Positions 56,908-64,000 of a stretch of DNA of 64,000 bases are shown one piece after another. The DNA is taken from assembly GCA_937899835.1 (NCBI GenBank), contig CALCCE010000094.1, positions 41,090-105,089 of the forward strand, read 5' to 3'. Source of the DNA: an uncultured Flavobacteriales bacterium. GTDB taxonomy: Bacteria; Bacteroidota; Bacteroidia; Flavobacteriales_G; Salibacteraceae. A model generated the notes under the pieces. The model searched no databases and was not told the origin of the DNA. It saw only the letters and a program-made list of their open reading frames with translations. Made by a program: the position numbers and the translations under genes. Position 1 is the stretch's first letter. Each line of letters begins with the position of its first letter.

Positions 56908-59877
56908 ATGACCAGGAATTTGACTCAAAAATGTTTTTTCCCCTTCCTTGGGAATTTAAAATGCCTTGCGCTACTGCTCGGGCTGTTCCTCTTTACTGCG
57001 CCCACCTTCGCCTCGCACATTGCTGGGGTAGAAATTAACTACGAATGTGTGGGCGGCTCGAACTATGAAATCACCGTGCGCATGCTCCGGGATTGTAGTG
57101 GCATTTTAGCACAGCCCTCTACCAATGTTACCCTCACAAGCTCTTGTGGGGCTACTTTTACCGCTCCGCTTCCGCAAATTTCAAGTACGGAAGTTTCAGA
57201 CGTTTGCATCAGCCAACTGCCGAACACTACCTGTAATGCGGGTATTTTGCCGGGCATGCAACTCTACATCTATAAAGCTACGGTCAACTTATCAGGTTGT
57301 GCCGATTGGAATGTTTCCTGGCAACTGTGTTGTAGAAATACTTCTGTGAACTCTACCGGGGGCAACATGTACACCGAATCCGAAATTCATATTCTCCCTG
57401 GGGTATGCAACACTTCGCCGATGTTTCCCATGAACCGGCCGATTCCCTACCTCAGCATAGGGTCTACTCAAAATGTATTGAGTTATGTGGCTTTCGATCC
57501 TGATGGTGACAACCTTCAATATTCCTTGGTATCGGCTAAGGTTAGCTCGACCGCTAACGTGGTTTACAACTTTCCTTTTGGGCCATTGATTCCCATGGGA
57601 ACGAATGGCCTTTCTATTAATCCCAGTACGGGACTAATCACCATTAACTCGGCTGGATTGCCCATCGGCAACTACATCGTAGTGGTAAAAGTGGAGGAAT
57701 TCGACAGCAACGGCAACTTGAAAGGATTTGTGACCCGCGATGCACAATTTGTGATGATTAGCGGCACCAACCAGGCTCCCGTTTCAAACGGGCAACTGTC
57801 CAACGTCACCGGTTCAGGGGTGGCACTGGGAAGCTCGGGCATTTCGGTTACCAACGGTGGTAGCTTTTGCTTCGATGTTACCTTTACCGATCCTGATCCA
57901 GGTACGGTTATGTCGGCCACTTCGAACCTGAGCAACTATTTTCCAGGTGCTACGGTTTCGGTGAGTGGTAGCAACCCCATGACGGTAACGGTTTGCGGAA
58001 CCGCCAACCTCAACTACGGCAATTCCATTCCGGTAACGGTAACGGCCAACGACAACGTTTGTCCAATTGCAGCTACCCACTCGGTATATTTCAACCTGCA
58101 GGTGGCTGCCACCACCTGGGCAGGTCCTGATCAGGTAATTTGTGATGGCGACACTGCTTTTCTTGCAGCTTCCGGAGATAGCGCCTTCACCTGGTCGGTG
58201 ATTTCGGGTGATCCGATTGTTACCGGCACCAATTTCGGTTGCACCTCTTGCGCTTCTACCTGGGCATTGCCCGCCATCACCACTACTTATCAGCTGGTAG
58301 GTTTGCCTTCCGGCCTTATGGATACAATTACCGTCACGCCCCTTTCCGGGCCTAATCTGGTGGTATCCAACGATACTTCGGTGTGTGCCGGAACTTGCAT
58401 CACCATCGGAGCAAGCGGAGGCGGTTCCTACCTTTGGAGCACGGGCGATACCTTAGACAGTTTGCAAGTGTGCCTCCCAGGCACCTACAGCGTAACGGTG
58501 ACCGATTCTAACGGGTGTACTGCAACTGACTCGGTGGTGGTCAATCACTTTCCTACTACAACGGTGAGTGTGAGCAACGATACTTCCATTTGTGATGGTG
58601 ATTCGGTTTTGCTCAGTGCCAGTGGCAACGGCTCCTTTATTTGGTCTACGGGTGCAACTACCAGCAACATTGTGGCAACAGCTGCCGGAACCTATTCGGT
58701 GACCTACACCGATACCAATGGCTGTTCGGTAGTAGATTCGATTCAGGTTTTGGTGAACCCCAATCCTATCGTGAATGGAGGCCAGGATACGGTGCTTTGC
58801 ATTGGCGACACCATTACCTTAACGGCCACTGGTGCAGTGAGCTACGTGTGGAGCAATGGTACTACAGGTGCCTCTACAACCATTGCCACCCCCGGGCTGG
58901 TCTTGGTTACCGGAACAGATGCTCAAGGTTGCTCCAGTACCGACTCGATCTATCTTTTCCCTAACTCTTCGCGCTACGTTGGTGGATACGTTACCGATTC
59001 CAACGGCAATGCCTTGACCAACACCTGGGTATATCTTATTAAATACTACAATGCACAAGACTCGGTGGTAGCCCTCGATTCTGTACTAACCGATAGCAAT
59101 GGATTCTACCTTTTTGGAACTACGGAAACGGTAGTTTACGTGAAATCGGGCCCCGACTCGTCGGCATATCCCATGCAAATTCCAACGTATCACGGCAGTG
59201 CACCAGTATTTGTGCAAGCCGACAGCATCATTACGGTGCCTTGTGACACTGCATGGGCTGATATTGACAACTTGAGTGGCATGAACCCCGGGGGGCCGGC
59301 ATTTGTGGCGGGTTATGTGTTTCAAGGTGCAGGAAAATCTTCCGTATGCGAAGGTGATCCGGTAGTTGGACTTTCATTGATCCTGCTCAACGACAACGGC
59401 GAACTGGTGGCACAAGTCTTTACGGATGCCGATGGCAACTACCGTTTTGAGAACCTGACCCCGGGCACTTATACCATTTGGGCTGATGATCCTAAAGTTG
59501 ACCTAATGCAAGCGCCTACCTTCACGCTGGCGGCAGGCGACAATGGCTTAACCTCCAACCTGCAATACAAGAACAACACGCTGGAATTCTGCGGTGGTGT
59601 CGGCATTAATCAGATTGCTTCCGGTTTGGAGAGCCTGCATTTCTTCCCCAACCCAAGCACAGGTGAAGTGACCTTAGAACTGGACCTCCAACAATCTGGA
59701 GTAGTACAGGTAAATATTCTGGATGCTTTGGGTGCCACCGTATGGCAACGCCAACTTTCCGGCAACGGAAAACAGGTGCGCGAAACCCTCGACCTTTCGG
59801 GCCTATCGACTGGGGTTTACTTCTTACAGGTAACTACCGGTGAGCAAGGCACGACGAAAAAATTGATCTTACGATAA
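56908..59877 (+). CDS. T9SS cargo paralogue 2: same architecture with 4 Ig-like repeats
   Basis: 989 residues, signal peptide ending near TFAS. The N-terminal domain starts SHIAGVEINYECVGG and keeps the cysteines of paralogue 1. Only four Ig-like repeats are present (about 400-685), which accounts for most of the length difference. The regulatory-like region (about 687-890) is nearly identical in protein sequence to paralogue 1 but carries many silent DNA differences. The sorting domain is at about 910-989. The last 120 bp or so of the coding region are almost identical in DNA to paralogue 3, a sign of recent exchange. Confidence 0.88.
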   Translation: MTRNLTQKCFFPFLGNLKCLALLLGLFLFTAPTFASHIAGVEINYECVGGSNYEITVRMLRDCSGILAQPSTNVTLTSSCGATFTAPLPQISSTEVSDVCISQLPNTTCNAGILPGMQLYIYKATVNLSGCADWNVSWQLCCRNTSVNSTGGNMYTESEIHILPGVCNTSPMFPMNRPIPYLSIGSTQNVLSYVAFDPDGDNLQYSLVSAKVSSTANVVYNFPFGPLIPMGTNGLSINPSTGLITINSAGLPIGNYIVVVKVEEFDSNGNLKGFVTRDAQFVMISGTNQAPVSNGQLSNVTGSGVALGSSGISVTNGGSFCFDVTFTDPDPGTVMSATSNLSNYFPGATVSVSGSNPMTVTVCGTANLNYGNSIPVTVTANDNVCPIAATHSVYFNLQVAATTWAGPDQVICDGDTAFLAASGDSAFTWSVISGDPIVTGTNFGCTSCASTWALPAITTTYQLVGLPSGLMDTITVTPLSGPNLVVSNDTSVCAGTCITIGASGGGSYLWSTGDTLDSLQVCLPGTYSVTVTDSNGCTATDSVVVNHFPTTTVSVSNDTSICDGDSVLLSASGNGSFIWSTGATTSNIVATAAGTYSVTYTDTNGCSVVDSIQVLVNPNPIVNGGQDTVLCIGDTITLTATGAVSYVWSNGTTGASTTIATPGLVLVTGTDAQGCSSTDSIYLFPNSSRYVGGYVTDSNGNALTNTWVYLIKYYNAQDSVVALDSVLTDSNGFYLFGTTETVVYVKSGPDSSAYPMQIPTYHGSAPVFVQADSIITVPCDTAWADIDNLSGMNPGGPAFVAGYVFQGAGKSSVCEGDPVVGLSLILLNDNGELVAQVFTDADGNYRFENLTPGTYTIWADDPKVDLMQAPTFTLAAGDNGLTSNLQYKNNTLEFCGGVGINQIASGLESLHFFPNPSTGEVTLELDLQQSGVVQVNILDALGATVWQRQLSGNGKQVRETLDLSGLSTGVYFLQVTTGEQGTTKKLILR

Positions 59878-59904
59878 GGAAAGCGATTTTTCCTTCTCAG
59901 CATC

Positions 59905-59942
59905 AAAGAGCGGACTTCTTTTGGGGAGTTCGCTCTTTTTTT
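59905..59942 (+). terminator. Rho-independent terminator after paralogue 2
   Basis: AAAGAGCGGAC pairs with GTTCGCTCTTT (11 bp, one wobble) and runs into a string of seven or more T residues. Confidence 0.9.
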
Positions 59943-60034
59943 GGCTATTCAAAAATTCTTGGACAAGATAAAAGTCGGGGACAACTAAAACCAGGGAGAA
60001 CACGTCTAAAAATCGAACCCCTACTCAAACTAGT

Positions 60035-63000
60035 ATGCCCTCTTTTCCGACCTTAACTACCTTATTGTTACGTATTTCTTTTTTGTTGGTCATCCTCTTG
60101 GGTTACGGATCTACAGCAATAGCCGGGGGCCTGATTGGCGGGGAGATTAATTACAATTGTGTAGGAGGCAACAATTATGAAATCACCCTTCAATTGTACC
60201 GCGATTGTGCCGGAGTAAGCGGGGTTATAAACAACTTTATTTTCCTTTTTGATACCTGTGGCAACCAATCGAATATTCCGATGCCACTATCGTCCACTAC
60301 TGAAATCAGCGATTTGTGTCCAAATCAAATCCAAAACTCAGCTTGCAATACCGGATTGCTTCCGGGGGTGGAACGCTTGATTTACAAAGACACAGTAAGC
60401 CTCGCTGGATGTGGTAGCTGGACCATTTCTTATTCTTGCTTTTGCAGGGCTGGTACCAATATCACTAATGGCAGTTCATCTTTCTACCTTCATGCCAAAG
60501 TGAACACCGGGGTGGGCGGCTGCAATCAATCTCCCATTTTTCATGACCAACAGCCTATTCCTTCTATAGAATTGATGTCTCACCCCACCAACGTAAGTTT
60601 TGTGGCCTATGATTCAGACGGAGACCTGCTAAAATACTCTTGGACAGCACCCATGCAATCGACTACCCAACCGGTTACCTACAATGTGGTTTTCTTTAAT
60701 TGGCCTTCTTATGGAATCCCGGGCCAGGATTTGGATACGAACACCGGAATATTGGATATCAACTACCTTTCTTCTTTAACGGGCAATCTCTATTACGGTG
60801 TTAAGGTGGAAGAGTTTGATAGCAATGGCAACCTAAAGGGCTACGTCATCAAGGATTACCGATTTAATTATCTAAATGGCGCCAACCCGGTCCCAAGCTT
60901 AGATAGCCCCGTGAGTAATGTTAGCGGTGGATTAGCAGTAGGCAATCAAAATATCATCCAATCCTGGGCCGGTGCCAACCTTTGTTTCGATCTTCAATTT
61001 TCTGATCAGGATTCCTTAGACACGCTGGATGTATACACTGATTTGGGCCGTATTTATCCTGGTGCAAGCGTTACCATTTCAGGGACTAACCCTGTGGTTG
61101 CCACCATTTGTGCTACAATTCCGGGAACGGCAACTACTGCACATGATTTTACCATTACGGCTACCGATGATGTTTGTCCGATTAACGGCAAACGGAATGT
61201 TTGGGCAAGAATAGAACTCATGGGACCAGTATCCGTTTCGCCCAATGACGCAATTTGCCCTGGTGATTCGGCTCAGTTGTATGCATTAGGAGATACCTCT
61301 TATCAATGGACCGTTTTATCTGGTGACCCGATATTGTTAGGAGTCAATTTTGGGTGCGACACTTGCAATTCTACCTGGGCCAAGCCATCTGTCACCACCA
61401 CCTATGTTGTATCTGGACTTACATCGGGTACCTCGGATACTGTAGTAGTAGCACCCGTAGTAAACCCCACAGTTGCCACTGGTAACGACACCAGCATGTG
61501 TGCAAACGGAGCTTGCATTCAGGTGAGTGTTTCCGGAGCTTCCTCATATGTTTGGAGTACTGGATTCACTTCTTCTTTTGGCACCGGTTATATCTGTTCT
61601 CCCGGCACTTACACCGTTACCGGAACCGATACCAACGGGTGCTCCGATGTGGACACGATAGTGGTATCCGCTATTGTTTCTCCTACCCCTCCAATAGCAA
61701 GCAATGACACTACCGTTTGTGCCGGCAGTTGTATTATTCTCCAGGCAACGGGCACAAATACCTATCAATGGAGCAACGGAACCATGGGAGACTCCAATAC
61801 GGTTTGCAACGCGGGTACTTACATTGTTACCGGTACAGACACCAACGGTTGTACGGCCAACGATACGGTTATCGTAACTAATTTCCCAACGATTCCACTC
61901 ACCGTGAGCAACGACACCGCGGTTTGCGCGGGCACCTGCATTGCGCTTTCGGCATCAGGCGCCAACAATTACCTGTGGAGTACCGGTAGCACCAATGCCA
62001 ACATTACGGTGTGTAGCCCTGGAATTTACGGCGTCACCAGCACCGACACCAATGGATGTTCGGTAGCTGACTCCGTCGTAGTCACTCACTTCATTGCTCC
62101 TGTAGTTCAGCTCAACAACGATACTACAGTTTGTACCGGCAGCTGTGTTTCGCTTACGGCAAGTGGTGCCACCACCTACCTATGGAGCAATTTGGCAGTA
62201 GGCAATTCGATTACCGTTTGCTCCCCAGGATCGTACTTCGTAGTCGGAACCGACACCAACGGCTGCTCAGGTACTGATACCGTGAGCTTGTTCAACTTTC
62301 CTGCTCCTACGCTTAGTGTGAGCAACGACACCAGCATTTGTAACGGTGATTCGGTAACCCTTGTGGCCAATGGAGTGGGTTCGTTCAGTTGGTCTAACGG
62401 AAGCACCGGAACAAACATTACCGTAAGTACAACAGGAATCTATTCCGTTACCCTTACCGATGCCAACGGCTGCACAGCAGTCGATTCGGTGCAGGTGGTC
62501 GTCAATGCACTGCCCGTAGTAATGGCAGGCCCCGACACCACCATATGCCTGGGCAACACACTGACGGTGACCGCCTCTGGCGCCTCGAACTATTCCTGGA
62601 ACAACGGCAGCAATATGGCTAGCACCACCTATTCGGCAGGCGGCTGGGCCACCGTTACCGGAACAGATACCAACGGCTGTAGCGCTACCGACTCGTTGCT
62701 CATTACCGTAGATTCTTCCCAAATCGTAGCGGGTTTCGTTACCGATACCAACGGCAATGCCTTGACCAACACCAAGGTATTTCTCATCAAGCACTTCACC
62801 GTACAAGATTCGGTCGTTGCCCTGGATTCTACTACTACGGACGGTAGCGGTTTTTATGCCTTCCATACCGCAGAGCCGGTTGTATACGTGAAGTCTGCAC
62901 CCGATTCGGGTGTTTACCCGATGCAACTGCCTACCTATCACGACAGTGGCGCAGTGTTTCTGCAAGCCGACAGCATCATCACTTTACTGTGCGATACGGT

Positions 63001-63625
63001 TTGGGCCGACATCCGCAACCTGAGTGGCATGAACCCGGGAGGTCCTGGCTTTTTGGCGGGTTATGTGTTTCAAGGGGCCGGCAAATCTTCGGTGTGTGAG
63101 GGCGCCCCGGTGGTGGGCCTTTCTTTGTTGCTGCTCAACGAGGACCAACAAATCATTGCGCAGACTTTCACCGATGACGATGGCAATTACCGATTTAATA
63201 ACCTTATTCCGGGCACCTATATCCTTTGGGCCGACGACCCCAACATCAACTTGTCGCAAGCGCCCACACTTGTTTTTGCCGGAGGCAACAACGGATTGTC
63301 AGCCAACCTGCATTACTACGAAAACAATTTGGAATTGTGTGGCACTGTGGGCATCGCTTCCATTGCTTCTGGTTTAGAAAACCTGCATTGCTTCCCGAAC
63401 CCCAGCACGGGCGAGGTGACCCTGGAATTGGACCTGCTGCAAGTGGGTCCGGTATCCATTAATGTGCTGGATGCTTTGGGTGCCACCGTATGGCAGCGCC
63501 AACTTTCCGGCAACGGAAAACAGGTGCGCGAAACCCTCGACCTTTCGGGCCTATCGACTGGGGTTTACTTCTTACAAGTAACTACGGGTACGCAAGGCAC
63601 TACCCAAAAATTGATTTTACGATAA
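60035..63625 (+). CDS. T9SS cargo paralogue 3: same architecture with 7 Ig-like repeats
   Basis: 1196 residues, signal peptide (cut near TAIA). The N-terminal domain (GLIGGEINYNCVGGNNYEIT, YRDCAG, EISDLCPNQ) is more diverged than in the other two. Seven Ig-like repeats follow (about 397-893), several with a CAGTC or CTGSC double-cysteine start. The regulatory-like region (about 895-1110) and a type A sorting domain (HCFPNPSTGEVTLEL to YFLQVTTG) complete it. The 3' end and the first bases after the stop match paralogue 2 almost exactly. Downstream is the hairpin repeat array. Confidence 0.88.
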   Translation: MPSFPTLTTLLLRISFLLVILLGYGSTAIAGGLIGGEINYNCVGGNNYEITLQLYRDCAGVSGVINNFIFLFDTCGNQSNIPMPLSSTTEISDLCPNQIQNSACNTGLLPGVERLIYKDTVSLAGCGSWTISYSCFCRAGTNITNGSSSFYLHAKVNTGVGGCNQSPIFHDQQPIPSIELMSHPTNVSFVAYDSDGDLLKYSWTAPMQSTTQPVTYNVVFFNWPSYGIPGQDLDTNTGILDINYLSSLTGNLYYGVKVEEFDSNGNLKGYVIKDYRFNYLNGANPVPSLDSPVSNVSGGLAVGNQNIIQSWAGANLCFDLQFSDQDSLDTLDVYTDLGRIYPGASVTISGTNPVVATICATIPGTATTAHDFTITATDDVCPINGKRNVWARIELMGPVSVSPNDAICPGDSAQLYALGDTSYQWTVLSGDPILLGVNFGCDTCNSTWAKPSVTTTYVVSGLTSGTSDTVVVAPVVNPTVATGNDTSMCANGACIQVSVSGASSYVWSTGFTSSFGTGYICSPGTYTVTGTDTNGCSDVDTIVVSAIVSPTPPIASNDTTVCAGSCIILQATGTNTYQWSNGTMGDSNTVCNAGTYIVTGTDTNGCTANDTVIVTNFPTIPLTVSNDTAVCAGTCIALSASGANNYLWSTGSTNANITVCSPGIYGVTSTDTNGCSVADSVVVTHFIAPVVQLNNDTTVCTGSCVSLTASGATTYLWSNLAVGNSITVCSPGSYFVVGTDTNGCSGTDTVSLFNFPAPTLSVSNDTSICNGDSVTLVANGVGSFSWSNGSTGTNITVSTTGIYSVTLTDANGCTAVDSVQVVVNALPVVMAGPDTTICLGNTLTVTASGASNYSWNNGSNMASTTYSAGGWATVTGTDTNGCSATDSLLITVDSSQIVAGFVTDTNGNALTNTKVFLIKHFTVQDSVVALDSTTTDGSGFYAFHTAEPVVYVKSAPDSGVYPMQLPTYHDSGAVFLQADSIITLLCDTVWADIRNLSGMNPGGPGFLAGYVFQGAGKSSVCEGAPVVGLSLLLLNEDQQIIAQTFTDDDGNYRFNNLIPGTYILWADDPNINLSQAPTLVFAGGNNGLSANLHYYENNLELCGTVGIASIASGLENLHCFPNPSTGEVTLELDLLQVGPVSINVLDALGATVWQRQLSGNGKQVRETLDLSGLSTGVYFLQVTTGTQGTTQKLILR

Positions 63626-63796
63626 GGAAAGTGATTTCGATCGGAAGTGGTTCAAGTACAAACTTTCGAACTGGAATAGCTTTTGGCAAGAGCAAACTGA
63701 CTACCACCTAAACGTGATGCACCAACGTTGCACGGGTCGCCTATCGTGCAACGTTGCCCCAAGCTCCAGAGCAAGTCAATAGCTAAAGTCCATGTT

Positions 63797-63851
63797 AAAA
63801 GCGTTGCATGGTTTCAGATGCGCGCAACGGTGCCTCATGCATCAAAAAGGC
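63797..63851. repeat. 55-bp direct repeat, copy 1
   Basis: Identical over 55 bp to 63946-64000, giving a period of 149 bp; it includes one of the GTTGC hairpins. Confidence 0.9.
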
Positions 63852-63945
63852 AAGAGGTTTGAATCGCAGAAAAAGTGTTGCGTGGTCCTGCTGCCACGCA
63901 ACGATGCCCAAGCATCCGAATAGGGCAACAGTGAAAGCCTATTGA

Positions 63946-64000
63946 AAAAGCGTTGCATGGTTTCAGATGCGCGCAACGGTGCCTCATGCATCAAAAAGGC
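63946..64000. repeat. 55-bp direct repeat, copy 2 (at window edge)
   Basis: Same sequence as 63797-63851; the identity reaches the last base of the window, so the repeat may be longer and have further copies. Confidence 0.9.

Larger units (their letters stand above)
63724..64000. repeat. Array of GTTGC...GCAAC hairpins, continues past window
   Basis: Four inverted repeats occur in 277 bp. 63724-63755 has an 11-bp perfect stem (AACGTTGCACG / CGTGCAACGTT). 63802-63829 has CGTTGC/GCAACG. 63877-63902 has a 9-bp perfect stem (GTTGCGTGG / CCACGCAAC). 63951-63978 repeats the second. Stems change on both arms together, and each is followed by a TGCC-containing spacer. The region 63626-63723 before the array holds nothing recognisable. 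Confidence 0.85.

Noticed and set aside
45626..63625. T9SS machinery genes among the cargo
   Set aside because: None of the porK/L/M/N, sprA or porV signatures was seen; only cargo proteins and the PorE-like pair are in the window.
63724..64000. Integron attC array
   Set aside because: Hairpins end in GTTGC/GCAAC, but the inner core bases do not fit the GTTRRRY/RYYYAAC consensus, and no cassette reading frames lie between them.
63724..64000. CRISPR array
   Set aside because: Units are far apart, imperfect and themselves palindromic with no regular 30-40 bp spacers; no cas gene is nearby.

Overview
The window comes from a Bacteroidota chromosome, most likely a free-living, gliding or T9SS-bearing member of Flavobacteriia or Saprospiria; the order cannot be fixed from sequence alone. 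The support is: five very large secreted proteins ending in type IX secretion (T9SS) sorting domains, TPR sensor kinases, two PorE-like TPR/PD40 envelope proteins, a PafA phosphatase, a DUF5686 barrel, and promoters with the Bacteroidota -7 element TAnnTTTG placed a few bases before the start codon. No rRNA, tRNA, CRISPR array, phage or transposase gene was seen.

Layout. 1-4.8 kb: the 5' part of a PAS/GAF sensor (minus strand), a DUF457/YdjM-type membrane protein, and a HisKA_2 TPR kinase overlapping a LytTR response regulator. 4.9-10.95 kb: a marR-fadN-fadA-fadE beta-oxidation operon behind a perfect 24-bp palindrome, closed by a terminator. 11-15 kb: a TolB-like propeller protein, a GNAT acetyltransferase, and on the minus strand an alpha-oxoamine synthase fused to an N-acyltransferase-like domain, followed by about 590 bp without a gene. 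15.5-17.7 kb: a small signalling group (SpoIIAA-like protein, PAS kinase, stand-alone receiver). 17.7-19.2 kb: an RhlE-type RNA helicase. 19.3-23.8 kb: a 1505-residue fusion of a complete prolyl oligopeptidase and a DUF5686 outer-membrane barrel. 23.8-29.2 kb: the two PorE-like proteins in tandem.

29.4-38.9 kb: M16 peptidase, O-methyltransferase, a degenerate repeat patch, an S8 protease with a barrel partner, threonine aldolase, a TPR histidine kinase, and two tandem small barrels. 39.1-43.9 kb: a compact minus-strand operon hpt-adk-obg-pap2-crcB-pafA, divergent from purK-purE (43.9-45.6 kb); hpt and purK share a short double promoter region.

45.6-63.6 kb is almost entirely T9SS cargo: an IgGFc-binding-like protein with a CHU_C type B sorting domain, a SprB-repeat protein built of alternating cysteine-patterned modules, and three tandem paralogues sharing an N-terminal domain, a variable number of Ig-like repeats (5, 4 and 7), a carboxypeptidase-regulatory-like region and a type A sorting domain. 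The last 280 bp hold hairpins of the form GTTGC...GCAAC with compensatory changes and a 149-bp-period direct repeat that runs off the window.

The most unusual items are the protease-barrel fusion, the oxoamine synthase-acyltransferase fusion, the palindrome-controlled fad operon, the alternating A/B module protein, and the expanding paralogue array with signs of recent gene conversion.
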